Below, in pieces: positions 42,416-53,107 of a stretch of DNA of 64,000 nt; position 1 is the stretch's first letter; each line of letters opens with the position of its first letter. Position numbers and translations under genes: made by a program. The notes beneath the pieces are model-generated. The model searched no databases and was not told the origin of the DNA. It saw nothing but the letters and a program-made list of their open reading frames with translations. This DNA is from Lucinisca nassula (taxonomy: Eukaryota; Mollusca; Bivalvia; Lucinida; Lucinidae): assembly GCA_963580285.1 (NCBI GenBank), contig OY757013.1:152199900-152263899 (forward strand), in the 5' to 3' direction.

Positions 42416-42830
42416 TAATGATTGAGCTCCTATTGTGACTTGAACCGTCATGGATACGATAATTTCACTGCTATACATAAGTACAGTTTTAAGAAGGACT
42501 AAATGAAACAAGGGTCTGATGAAAGGCTTGTTTGTCATACCAGTGAGATTGAAGGTGCGTGGAAACATGCCAAAGACCATTTTCGAAGGATGTCAGGCAA
42601 GCAATTATCTCAGTTCGAGGGTCACATGGCCGAAATAATATGGCGTGCAGAATAGAATATCCACCTTTATCAGGTTTCCTATGACTTGTTGAAATTAGTA
42701 TACACACTTGCAGGGCCACCGCAGTATACATACCGATTCCTGGAATATGGAAGTCACTGAAACGCCTCAGGCCGAGTGTACGATTGTGTCGCTAGTTAAT
42801 TCTAATGCAGAACCAGTGCTTCAGCTGAAG

Positions 42831-43588
42831 TGCACGACCCGCCGGATGCTTTATGCTTTATGACTGTTACCATATATGGGTATGGCGGCCATTTTGGTCG
42901 TGTGACTTGGACCAAAAACGGTTCCCCCAATAAATGCGCCTTATCCTAAGGAGCAAAAATATATCTTATACTTTAGTACTGTATTCTGAATCGTTTGCAG
43001 GATAAAATGCATTCTTACTTTTCCAATACAAAAGCATATGTGTCAAAGTTTGACCTAGGCACAAAGAATGTCAAGGTCAACCTAGGGTCACCATTTTAGC
43101 ACTTTATGATGGGCCTACGTCCCAGATGCTATTTTTCAAGTTTTGTGGAAATCTTCCCAGTCGTTCTGGAGAAGACTATTTTTGAAGGGGTTTTACCATA
43201 TATGGCTTGGCGGCCATTTTGCTCATGTGACCTGGACCCCATGAGCAAATTTTGGTTTTACCCATCCCATAGAGGCTCCTTATGAAATTTGACTACAATC
43301 GGCCCAACGGTTTCCGAGGAGAAGCAGTTCGAAAATTTTCACATTTTTCGCCTCGGCGAGGCTATACTAAATGGAATGTAATATTTGGCAACTTCATTAG
43401 TTAGATCTTATTGATATCTATCAGTATGCCAAAATTATTTAAATATTCAAATCGGTTAAGTCACTATCACCAATTTTCACAAACGGGTTACGGGCGGACA
43501 GACAGACTGACAGAATGACACGGTGATTTTAGGGCACTCTTAGAAAATCAACCGACTTCAGTCGGTCGCTTTTTCTGCGGGTCGTGCA
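42831..43588. mobile_element. 758 bp element with TGCACGACCCGC termini
   Basis: TGCACGACCCGC (42831-42842) and its exact inverse (43577-43588) bound a non-coding body containing two related blocks with GGCGGCCATTTTG (42887, 43211) and a 3' hairpin AACCGACTTCAGTCGGT. GCCTCGGCGAGGC at 43350 is another small hairpin. Confidence 0.7.
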
Positions 43589-44261
43589 ATCAGAAATAAG
43601 TTCATTGCAAAGCGAGAGCGAGCAGGCGCATATTGTTGTAACCAGCTAGCTCTTCTGTCAATTGTACAAATTCTGGAGCACAGAATCAGAGATGATAACC
43701 ATGTTTTCTGGCTCTGCAAGTTTGTCCGGCGGTGATGAGCAGGACACTACTATTGTAAATCATCACCAACATTAGAAGTCGCCCCCGTGCGAGGTCACCA
43801 CTCGCAGGTCGAGGAGACAGACCAGCAAGAAAGATGCCACTTCTGAACAGATACAGGCAACCACCTCGCGTTCAACTTCAGCAGCAGCAGCAGCAGCAGC
43901 AGCAACTGGTGCATCTGTCTGTATAACAGAAAAAAGGAAATGAGATCTGATAATGTTTGTTATCCAAAGGGCTACATTTAAGAAATGAGAGAAAGGCCGA
44001 AAAGAAGCAAGAAATGGCTCCCAAAAGGTACAACAAAAGGGATTTTTACGGGAGTACTTGTCTGATGATGTGGACTTAAGCAGCGACGACGGCAGCATCC
44101 ATACAAACCAACCTCGTACAAGTCCGACTGTCATTTGTACAGATTCTGGAGCAGTTAAGCGAATCACAGTATCAGAGCTGATAGCAATGTTTTCTGACTT
44201 GCAAGTTTAGCAGGGCATTACTATTGTAGAACAATCTGTAACACCTATAGTCTCCTAGACA
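43589..44261 (+). pseudogene. Degenerate duplicated fragment of an unrecognised Ser/Asp-rich protein
   Basis: Near 44060-44210 a plus frame reads L-S-D-D-V-D-L-S-S-D-D-G, then C-T-D-S-G-A-V-K-R-I-T-V-S-E-L-I-A-M-F-S-D-L-Q and a stop. A decayed second copy of the last part lies at 43645-43770. The region before (K-R-S-K-K-type basic stretch, 43985-44030) also matches 50880-50983, which ends I-S-S-D-D-V-D-F-E-stop. A (CAG)n run is at 43877-43905. So three related gene fragments exist; the parent is not recognised. Confidence 0.4.
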
Positions 44262-44396
44262 TAGGATGTGGGTTCTCGTTAGAACCGCCTAAATGGGGCG
44301 GTTCTAACGAGCACCACAACCTATTTTTTGAGTATAAATAAGGATAATATCACAAATTTTCATAGGAAAATTGGCCGTTTGAGAGAGATCTAATTC
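44262..44396. repeat. AACCGCC palindromic repeat
   Basis: ACATAGGATGTGGGTTCTCG, GAACCGCCTAAATGGGGCGG and CACCACAACCTAT form the family hairpin. Confidence 0.6.
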
Positions 44397-44565
44397 AAGG
44401 TAATGTTGGTTGGTGCCTGATGCTCTGTCTCTGGTCGGGCCCATCGGAGCCTAACTGTTGGTTTTCTTTTGCTCCAGCATTTCAGTGGTTTCTTGCTGTC
44501 GAGTCCTCACCGTTGTCTCACCTCTGTGGTTCTTTGATTTTTGTGTTCACGGAGATGCTGCACTG
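44397..44565 (+). mobile_element. Penelope-like 3' region, left half of an interrupted copy
   Basis: TAATGTTGGTTGGTGCCTGA through GGAGATGCTGCACTG matches the 3' untranslated region at 46855-47020. It stops at the TIR of the 5.56 kb element; the continuation CTGATGAGTTAGGAGG is at 50125. Confidence 0.85.
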
Positions 44566-45276
44566 TAGTTGGCCATCCAAACCATGAAAAAATACTTGTG
44601 ATGGCAAAATTGAGTAGAGTATGGCATCCATGCTAATATTGTATTTAGTGTGATGCAAAAGTGATAGGGGTGGATGCCACTTCTGAAAATGCCCCTGAGC
44701 CTCGGAATTAGGTCAAAGGTCGAATGAGTGCAAAAATACAATAAAATTTGTATATGCTGGTATTTGTACCCTTTCTCTATCTAAGCAGACCAAATAAAGT
44801 TAATTCAAACACCAGCAATGTACTATGGACATATTGTTTATGCATCATATGCGAAAAAAAAAAAGTTGTATCATAGATTTGGCCAGGGTCAAAGGTCATT
44901 TAAGTACATATTTTCTTTAAATATGCATCAATAATTATTGTACAAAGGGTTATCTAGTATGTCAACTGAAACAAAGCCAAATGAGCTGCTATTTCCTTAT
45001 CTAGGAAGCATAAAAGCCACACATTATACAAACAGCATAATGGCCAACCTAATCGACCATAGGTCAAAGGTCATTTAAGTACATATTTGGCAAAATATGT
45101 TTATTTTGCAAAATACGTTGTTTATTCACATGCCATCCATTATTATAAGTAACATTCCGAATCGTCTTCTGGGTTCTTACTAAACGTCATGATATATCAA
45201 GGATATAGTATATGATGAAGATATATCTAATAATAACACAAATGGGTCATCGTCAAAGGTCACGTGCAGCTACTGT

Positions 45277-45912
45277 AAAACACTTATATTTGGCAGTCAT
45301 TTTATTTTAGCGCTATTTGCAGTCAAGGAAAAAAAACGCCAAAATAAAAATCCGCCAATAAAGCTACAAGAATGCAAGAGAAAAAACTTTATTCTACACA
45401 TCACTATTATAATGTGTCAATAGATCATAGGCATCATCGGTGACAAAAAAAAAGTGTATTTACTTCTTTAGTAGCCGAAAGAAAGACAATCTTCTAGACA
45501 TATGACAGCTGAAAACAGCTGAATGAAAACAAACACACCTTGAGAGTTATTGTCAAAATTGTGGATGTAATTAGTAATTGATTGATGGCTTTAACTGTGA
45601 GCTCAATATGATGGGTAAACCAATCAGATAAGAGGAAAGTGACACACCTCCAGACAGACATTTGGATTATCAAGGTAGCACATTGGGTTAATCATGTGGT
45701 GAACACAAAAATTTAACTAATTACTACAGTGTTTGCATGACGCTGTTGATAATCAACTCCGATGGTTTTTGTCATCTTACATGGCTTTGTAGATTTGACC
45801 GATACTTTTTCTTCGGAAATTGAAAATCCGACAAAATATAAATCCGCGAAAAGGTCTACTCATAAAAAAGTGCCTAAATTTGCTGCCGTTTAATGTAAGT
45901 GTTTAACAGTGT
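45277..45912. mobile_element. Candidate small TIR element
   Basis: ACTGTAAAACACTTATATTT on the left and, inverted, ACTGTTAAACACTTACATT on the right, both followed by GGCAG. Body AT-rich and non-coding. TSD not resolved. Confidence 0.5.
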
Positions 45913-46160
45913 GCAAAGTTTGTATTTTACAAGATGCCACTTCATTTTAAGAGCCGTTTAGATCACTACAATGTAAGGGGTAACAGCTAATATGTATTCG
46001 CGATTGCGCCCATATGATTTAATGATTTTACTTCAACCTTGACAAGTCTATGCAATGCAAACCAAATAGGGGTTTCTCCGATATCACAGATACGAGCTTT
46101 CTTCCGCATAATCTGAATTGATAGACATGGTCATAAATAAATAATAAGCCATTTTAACTT

Positions 46161-47423
46161 CATATATCGACTTCTAGATATTTGGGTGGTTTATTAAATA
46201 TTAACAATACCTATTTCGCTGGTTTGATCAGTGAGATTAACCCCCCCCCCAGAACTTCAGATAAATAAAGCAAATTCTTCTGATACCGAGGCCCCGGTTT
46301 TATATCTGTCTATTGTAGATGGGTTTGTTGCCTAGAAAATTTCTGATAAACGCGATGATTGTGACTAAGAGATTGTAAATTTTCCTATGTTGGGTGGTGA
46401 TGTTCCTCGTGCGGCATCCTATGGCGTTTATATTTCGCAGTTAATTCGATTTGCCAGAGTGTCTAGTCATGTAACTGACTTCAAACCTCGATATATCGGT
46501 ATCATAAACTGCGCAAAGACTTAATTTTGAAGACGTCATTCCAATTTAATTCCAAAATCCAATGTTGGACTTAAAACGTCTATCGGAACTCGACATTTAT
46601 GGTGACTTAGTATATAAATTCAGAAAAATATATATATAATTAAATGACTTCAGCACCCAATTTCGTAAAATCATTCTTCGATATAAAAAAATTAGGTACA
46701 ACATAAAGGTTATACGACAGACTGCATGCATGGCAGTTAACCCAAGCACAGTTGACAACTTTGCTTCCCTCTTTAATTGCACGCCGGTGGGTCAGGCCTT
46801 AGATTATACGACGGTCCCAGCGTAATGGCTTGCTGAGAATTAGAAAGAATTACGTTTTATGTAATATCGGTTGGTGCCCGATGCTCTGTCTCTGGTCGGG
46901 CCCATCGGAGTACAAATTTTGGTTTTCTTTTGCTCCAGAATTTTAGTGGTTTCTTGCTGTCCTCACCGTTGTTTCATCTCTGTGTTGTTTTTGATTTTTG
47001 TGTTCTGTGAGGTGTTGCACTGATGAGTTAGGAGGCTTTCATGCGGACTGAACAAATGATTTGTCTAAATCGCGACGGAAGTAAGGGCGAGGATTGCAGC
47101 TGCATAAAATCGATTTAAGACCCCCCCCCCTCACCCCACCTCACCCAGCGGAATTCGTTTCACTGACCGTTCCAAGGCCGTTCTTCTGTCGCGGTATATT
47201 TTTGTTATGGTTTGTCTTTGAATATGTGTAACGCTTATATTATTTTGTTTTGGATAGCCAATTGGCCATTTTGTGGAAAAGTAACTGTTCTTTTACCTTT
47301 CCGCTATTGATGTTTCCATTAGGGTCAAGTCTTTTCATTTTTGTGTTTCTTTCCCTTTGGTGCCCTTGATTGGAGCTGTGGGTTAATTGTATCGATTCCT
47401 GACCATTGCCTTCACTTCAATCA
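46161..47423 (+). pseudogene. Penelope-like element, C-terminal coding remnant and 3' region
   Basis: Starts with a decayed active-site region (CTTCTAGATATTTGG), then parallels the minus copy at 25474-26165 through the same codons in heavily frameshifted form (CGTGCGGCATCCTATGGCG, CTGACTTCAAACCTC-like), ending with CACGCCGGTGGGTCAGGCC. The 3' region follows from 46855 and ends TATCGATTCCTGACCATTGC at about 47415. Confidence 0.75.
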
Positions 47424-47860
47424 AATACACGTAACAAATGTATTTTTTGATAATAAAAACTTGTCATCAACACATCATTGTGTTAAATATGACAAAATTT
47501 GATTAGAAAACATCCATTTTTACGAGTTTTGTACTTAAATAACCCCCGACCTATAAGACTGACATACTCAGAGGGTACATTTAAACTAATTTACCATTGT
47601 TCACTGCACCTGGATAGTTTTATGGTGATTTTAAGCAAGCAATTTCCCCAAATATATGTTAAAAGAGAGGTATGAGTAGTTTCGTGTTTATTTTGCACTC
47701 ATTTGAGCTTTGACCTTCTTCTTGGCCTCAGACGCATTTCCAGACGTGGCACCTACCCCTATGATTGTTGACACACATCAAGGATTGCATTTAGCATGGG
47801 TGCCGTACTCTAGTCAATTTTGTCATCAAGCGTAAAAATATCAAGCTTTTTGCCCCTGCT
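47424..47860 (+). repeat. Extra copy of the 5.56 kb element's right-end segment
   Basis: From CAAATACACGTAACAAATG to GTAAAAATATCAAGCTTTTT it parallels 48880-48925 joined to 49706-50105, including CACCCCTATGATTGTTGACA-like and CGCATTTCCAGACGTGG. The terminal ~25 bases with the TIR tip are missing. Confidence 0.7.
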
Positions 47861-48930
47861 TAGTCACGCATAAAGGATGTTTTACGTGTTGTTTAAGAAA
47901 TAGATCAGCTCTAACTGTGATTTGTTGAGTAATAAATCACAGTTTGGAGGTCAGTTGTAAAGAAGACAAATCACAAGCGCGTAGCGCGCGTGATTTGTCT
48001 ACTTACAACTGACCGACAAACTGTGATTTATTACTCAACAAATCACAAACTAGAGCTGATCTATTTCGATTCTAACAGGCTGAAAATCGGCAATAATGCT
48101 GTTGTTTCCTTCAAAATCTCACAACTTTTCGCCATTGTTAGAATAAATCCCGCTAAAATTATCGACTGAAACACATGTATTTATATCCTATTGTAGCGTT
48201 TTCAAAGCGAGAATATGACGTTACACCGTCTAACGTCAAGGAAATCGACTAGTGACGTCATAAATTTGCAGTTTTTAATGACGTCATCCGTCACGCTCTC
48301 CCTTGCTGTGATTTGTTGTAGAATAAAACACAGTTGTTTTCCATTGCCTATATGGGCGCGCTGTGTTAGAATAATTGGTTTATCTATTATTGCCAGTTAT
48401 CCGAGATGCGACATTTTAATTAAGGGGATAAGGTTAAAGTTTGATTTTTAATTGTCTTACACAAAGAAATTGTTAAAATCGGTCCTGCTCATAATAAAGT
48501 AACATATCAGTTGAAAAATTTAATGCTTGTAAAACCATTTTATATCGCCTTTCCTGTTTTAGAATTGGCACAATGTAGTATTCTGTCTATGTTGTCTATG
48601 TTGTGATAAAAAACGGCCTGGCAACCCGGTTCAGTCAGCTGGTGGGTACTGACTAAATAAACAATGATGTTGTCGGCCAGGCTAGCTCAACGGAAGTCGC
48701 GATTTGACTTACGGTAGTTGCGCAAAGGCAATGTTTCAGACCCATAACAGAAACAAAGTCACAAAGAAAGAATCCAGTGCTATATTAATATCGGGGATCA
48801 TCAATGATTCAGGTCTGTAACATTAGTATCCCTTTTTATTCCATTTAACCCATATCCATGTAAACAAGCAGATTTTCTAATCAAATACACGTTACAAATG
48901 TATTTGTTTTAATATCTTGATAACCAGAGA
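47861..48930. other. Unassigned region around the 169 bp hairpin
   Basis: After the hairpin it holds two exact TGACGTCA motifs (about 48252 and 48281), TGTGATTTGTTG echoes of the hairpin arm at 48306, and GTGGGTACTGACTAAATAAA near 48641. No gene seen. Confidence 0.4.
47898..48066. repeat. 169 bp near-perfect hairpin
   Basis: Arms of ~80 bases: AAATAGATCAGCTCTAACTG... on the left and its inverse on the right, meeting at AGCGCG-TA-GCGCGC. Only a handful of mismatches. Within each arm GTGATTTGTT and AACAAATCAC also pair, so alternative folds exist. Confidence 0.88.
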
Positions 48931-49705
48931 AAGCGACCAGTGGGTCACGTATACCCCCCGCCAGTGCCACCCTCTGATTTATCTTTCGAGCTTGTATGAA
49001 GAAGTCAAGAAGCTATGAGAATTTATAAATGTGTTTGTAAAAGCTAAATCAAATATAAAATTTCTAAATGGACCAAGATTGTGAGGGCATCAAAGTCACT
49101 GATGGGGTGGGGGCATCAATGTTACTGAAGCAGGTGGGGTGTGCATCAATGGAATCTTTGGACTTGTATATACAACATCGATGCAAATATCAATTGAATT
49201 TGTCTAGAGTTTAGAACATACATGCATCTATAAAGTTTGTAATAAAAATTTAACCAAATGTAAATGTCTAAGTCTGTGACCTTGAGGTCAAGGTCACAAT
49301 GGGTGGGAGAAGGGACATGCATCACAAAATCTTTGAACTGGTATGCAACATTGATGCAAGTATCAAATGAATTTGTCTTAGAGTTTAGAACATACAGGCA
49401 TCTATAAACTCTGTCATAAAACTTTAACCAAAAGTAAAATTTCTAAGTCTGTGACCTTGACCTCAAGGTCATTTTGGGTGGTGGGACATACATCAATGAA
49501 ATCTTTAGACCAGTATGTAACATCCGTGTAAATATAAACTAAATCTATCAAAGGGTTCAGAAATTACAATGTCTTAGAAACTTTAGCGCAAAACTTTAAC
49601 CAAATTGTTAACGGACGGAAGGACGGACACACGGACAGACGGACGGACGAACGGCAGAGCAGAAAACTATATACCCCATAGCATACTTCGTATGGCGGGG
49701 GTATA
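48931..49705 (-). mobile_element. Third hairpin/satellite element family (TATACCCCCGCC leader)
   Basis: On the minus strand it begins with a TATACCCCCGCCATACGAAG hairpin closed by GGGGTATA, then a CCGTCCGTCTGTCCGTG lead and about three ~170 bp monomers with AAGTCTGTGACCTTGA. It ends near CGTATACCCCCCGCC (48948-48963). Inserted in the right part of the 5.56 kb element. Confidence 0.7.
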
Positions 49706-50124
49706 ATAAATACTGGTCAGCAACACATCCTTATGCTTAATATAACACAATGTGTACAGAAAACATCCGTTTTTCACGAGTTTTGCACTTAAATGACCCC
49801 TGACCTATAAGACTGACATACTTTTAGGGTACATTTATAATGATTTTCCATTGTTTACTGCACCTGAATAGTTTATGGTGATTTTAAGCAAACATTTTCC
49901 CCAAATATATGTTAAAAGGGAGTTATAAGTAGTTTCATGTTAATTTTGCACTCATTTGACCTTTGACCTACTTCTGAGCCTCAGACGCATTTCCAGACGT
50001 GGCATCCACCCCTATGATTGTTGACACATATCAAGGATTACATTTAGCAGGGGTGCCATACGCTACTCAATTTTGCCATCAAAAGTAAAAATATCAATCT
50101 TTTTTGGGATTGGATGGCCAACTA

Positions 50125-50508
50125 CTGATGAGTTAGGAGGCCTTCATGCGGACTGAACAAACTATTTGTCTAAATCGCGACGGAAGTAAGGGCGAGGATT
50201 GTGGCCACGTAAAATCGATTTAAGCACCCCCAGTGGAAATCATTCCACTGACCGTTTCAAGGCGATTCTTCTGTGGCGGTTTATTTATGATGTTGTTTGT
50301 TGCTTACTGTGTGTATCACTTGTATCTTTTCATTTTGGATGGCCATATGGCCATTTTGTGGGAAAGTAACTGTCCTTATGGCCTTCCTTTGTTTAGGTTT
50401 CCATTATGGTCTGGTCGCTTAATGTTTGTGTTTCTTTCCCTTTGGTGTCTTTGATGGGTGGAGTAAGTTAATTGTATCGATTCCTGATCTTTGTTTTACT
50501 TCTACTTT
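50125..50508 (+). mobile_element. Penelope-like 3' region, right half of the interrupted copy
   Basis: CTGATGAGTTAGGAGGCCTT through TATCGATTCCTGATCTTTGT continues 44397-44565 across the TIR insertion. Confidence 0.85.
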
Positions 50509-50735
50509 GGAGATGTAAAAAATGCACTATGACGCACGGGTATGTTATCGTAATGTACGCCTCTATATATCAGAAAGGAAAATGAGATCTGATGAAGTCT
50601 GTCATCCAAAGGGCTACATTTAAGGGGCTACATTTAAGGGTAATGGGAATACCTGGTAGATTTTCCGCCATTGTTCAAAGGGAGACAACTTTCGAAACCT
50701 CCTGTACGCTTTTCTATAAGCCCTGTCCCACTGAA

Positions 50736-50809
50736 AAAGGGGTCTTCTCTTAAAGGAAAGAATTTGCTCCTCCATGAGCAAATTCTTTCCTTTAAGAGTT
50801 GACCCCTTT
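50736..50809. repeat. 74 bp stem-loop, precursor-like
   Basis: Arm AAAGGGGTC, CTCTTAAAGGAAAGAATTTG pairs with CAAATTCTTTCCTTTAAGAG, GACCCCTTT with a two-base bulge on each side and a loop of about six bases. The size and near-perfect stem resemble a small-RNA precursor or a tiny MITE; it occurs inside AGACAAC/CACTGAAAAAGG context without obvious TSD. Confidence 0.7.
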
Positions 50810-50879
50810 ATGACATTAAATACAAAAAAATACTTTAGCAGGAACTACCTACACTCAAGGTGTACCCATTCCCCTAAAG

Positions 50880-50983
50880 AAAAGAGAGAAGGGCCGAAAA
50901 AAAGCAAGAAAAGAGTCTCCAAAAGGTACAGCAAAAGTGATTGTTTATGGGAGATATCGTCTGATGACGTGGACTTTGAGTAA
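50880..50983 (+). pseudogene. Fragment of the Ser/Asp-rich unknown gene
   Basis: K-K-S-K-K-R, S-K-R-Y-S-K-S-D, W-E-I-S-S-D-D-V-D-F-E-stop. The nucleotide sequence (GTCTCCAAAAGGTACAGCAA, TGATGACGTGGACTT) parallels 44015-44085. The upstream CATCCAAAGGGCTACATTTA block (about 50610) also matches 43963. Confidence 0.4.
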
Positions 50984-50999
50984 GCAGCTGTACAATAAA

Positions 51000-51163
51000 G
51001 TCCAGCCTGTATTAAGCAAGCGCCTGTGAGATAGTCAAAAAGTGCCTGCTTATGACAGGTGCTTGCTTAACACAGGTGAATTTTAATGCATTTTCCTTTT
51101 TCTGGAACTGAATGCCTGCTTGCTTAAGACAGGTTGGTTGCTTAATAGAGTTGGCCACTAAGG
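51000..51163. repeat. Short element of CAGGT/TGCTTAA units
   Basis: Repeated blocks AAGCAAGCGCCTGT, GCTTATGACAGGTG, GCTTAACACAGGTG and GCTTAAGACAGGTTGG. A small internal-repeat element; borders not resolved. Confidence 0.5.
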
Positions 51164-51484
51164 CATAGTGCAGTTTATATTTTACTTTTGGTCCTTTGAG
51201 ATCAGCGTGAATATTCTGAGAAATCAAAAATAAATTATTGGTTTAGACTCATATTCTAGACAGGTTTTTAATTATTTGGACCTCGTTTTGATTTATATCA
51301 GTCTTTGAATCGACTGCCTATTCGAAATTCGCAAAATTGCAGTATGTTTCCTCTGGCTTTCTTTGTCGGATCATTACAGGGTCACTGATGAGGCTTTATT
51401 AGCCGAAACTACGTAGTATGACCCATCTTCTTTCTTATGAATGTTTTCATTGCTCTTAAAGGAACTCATTTTTGATTTTTATTT
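51164..51484 (+). repeat. 321 bp direct repeat, copy 1
   Basis: CATAGTGCAGTTTATATTTT to GAACTCATTTTTGATTTTTA. Nearly identical to 51547-51867 (few substitutions such as GTCGGATCA/GCCGGATCA). Its last ~145 bases are the block found inside the LINE-B SINE at about 17450-17597. Confidence 0.9.
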
Positions 51485-51546
51485 GCCTTCACTGCAGCTG
51501 GTGTTGTGCCGTGTGGCGGCGGTAAAACGTCTCCCCGTACATCAAC

Positions 51547-51867
51547 CATAGTGCAGTTTATATTTTACTTTTGGTCCTTTGAGATCAGCGTGAATATTCT
51601 GAGAAATCAGAAATAAATTATTGGTTTAGACTCATATTCTAGACAGGTTTTTAATTATTTGGACCTCGTTTTGATTTATATCAGTCTTTGAATCGACTGC
51701 CTATTCGAAATTCGTAAAATTGCAGTATGTTTCCTCTGGCTTTCTTTGCCGGATCATTACAGGGTCACTGATGAGGCTTTATTAGCCGAAACTACGTAGT
51801 ATGACCCATCTTCTTTCTTCTGAATGTTTTCATTGCTCTTAAAGGAACTCATTTTTGATTTTTATTT
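51547..51867 (+). repeat. 321 bp direct repeat, copy 2
   Basis: Second copy, 383 bases downstream, with a unique 62-base spacer (GCCTTCACTGCAGCTGG...) in between. The two-copies-with-spacer arrangement could be a tandem duplication or a pair of terminal repeats around a nearly empty core. Confidence 0.9.
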
Positions 51868-52534
51868 ATTCTAATTCAATTGAATGAAACATCCTGTAGA
51901 CAGATTATAAAAATAAGAATTTTCACAAGTAAAACAGATGAAACAAAATGTTTTTCTAAGTTATTTTGATCAGGCAACATGCGGTTTTTGATCAACTCAA
52001 CAATATGCAACAGGCAGCCGAAAAACCGCGAGAAAATCGCAAAAATGAACTCCAGAAGAAACAGTCTCTAAATTCTACAGTTGCGCCCGACGGGCCCATT
52101 GAATGATCTCAAGTGCGCCCATCATGTAAAAAGCGGGCCCAGGGCGCAATGGCGCAGCCTAGATTGAACACTGTGACCGGAGCATGGTTTGAAGAAACAA
52201 TTTCTTTCTGCAGAATGTATTGTGGATACAACTTAGCAAAGAATTTGTTTTTGGTGATTTTTTATTACAAATAAATTAACTTGGTGTCAAACACAGATAA
52301 AACAGGTGTTAAGTAATAGCATTGACTGAACAAGAGCTGTTGCATGACAGCGTAGCTGGCCGCAGCCCTACATGTAGTCACAGTAGATTGAACTTTACAA
52401 AGCACACCCTGTAAATGGACTGTAAAATATAGAATCCTGTGACCTGTAAAATGTTGGCTCACACTGACCTACATTCAAGTACCGGTATACATATATGTTC
52501 TTTCAGTCATAAGATCATATGTACATGTAAGTAT
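51868..52534. other. Unassigned
   Basis: AT-rich, with no ORF or repeat that I recognise; ATAGCATTGACTGAACAAGA to TGACAGCGTAGCTGG near 52320 may be repetitive. Confidence 0.35.
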
Positions 52535-52762
52535 GGGCCTCTGAGACCTAGTGGGTAAGAGTGGAGACTCTTAATCATTAGGTCTTTCAGCCCTTTGGTT
52601 TGAGCCCTGTTTGGTCACTGCAGACACAGTGTTCTACAACGGAAGTAATGTGGTTTTTCACTGGGCATTCCAGTTTTTATCCACTTCTCATAAACTTATA
52701 ATACACATATATGTATGTGAAATAATCATGAAAGGACCGTAAACCAAAACACAAATTTGTAT
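52535..52762 (+). mobile_element. tRNA-derived SINE, diverged
   Basis: GGGCCTCTGAGACCTAGTGG head, GGTTTGAGCCC as B box, GTTCTACAACGG, and TGAAAGGACCGTAAACC tail: same family as 59736-59959 with more substitutions and a TATATGTATGTG insertion before the tail. Confidence 0.75.
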
Positions 52763-53105
52763 TATCCCTAGTGGAACATTTCTCCCTCATATAGTCTTCC
52801 CAAGGAAAAAACACTGGACCATGAAGTATGGGTCATTCTGACCCTCATTTACATTTGAGGTCAGTTATCAGGTCACATGAACTACTATCCCAGGAATGAC
52901 ATACACACGCCAGCAGATGACCGGAGTGACTACAATATCTCTCCTTGTTTTCCATACAGACAAGCTAAACATTGCCATAAATTGTAATTGTTCTTTTTAT
53001 TATGTACCTATTCGTTTGGAAATCACAGGATTGTTAATTATACAAAATGTGTTGATGAAAATAGAAAGTAGTAACATATACATAAAATAAATATATTTTT
53101 TTTCC

Positions 53106-53107
53106 AG
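53106..53107 (+). other. Probable splice acceptor of the SWIM/YqaJ exon
   Basis: A T-rich tract (ATATTTTTTTTCCAG, 53093-53107) ends in AG, and the reading frame becomes open immediately afterwards. No branch point or upstream donor could be placed. Confidence 0.6.

Larger units (their letters stand above)
44566..50124. mobile_element. 5.56 kb TIR element inserted into a Penelope 3' end
   Basis: Termini TAGTTGGCCATCCAA and the inverse at 50107-50124; similarity between the ends continues for about 190 bases (TTGATGGCAAAATTGAGTA-like, ATAGGGGTGGATGCCAC, TGAGTGCAAAA). CTG flanks both sides (44563-44565, 50125-50127), and the flanks join into an uninterrupted Penelope 3' sequence, so a 3-base TSD is likely. 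Nested contents: a smaller TIR candidate (45277-45912), a Penelope copy (46161-47423), a duplicated right-end segment (47424-47860), a 169 bp hairpin and a satellite element (48931-49705). No transposase recognised. Confidence 0.75.

Noticed and set aside
43877..43905. (CAG)n as a polyglutamine tract in a gene
   Set aside because: No open frame with gene-like composition spans it; treated as a microsatellite.
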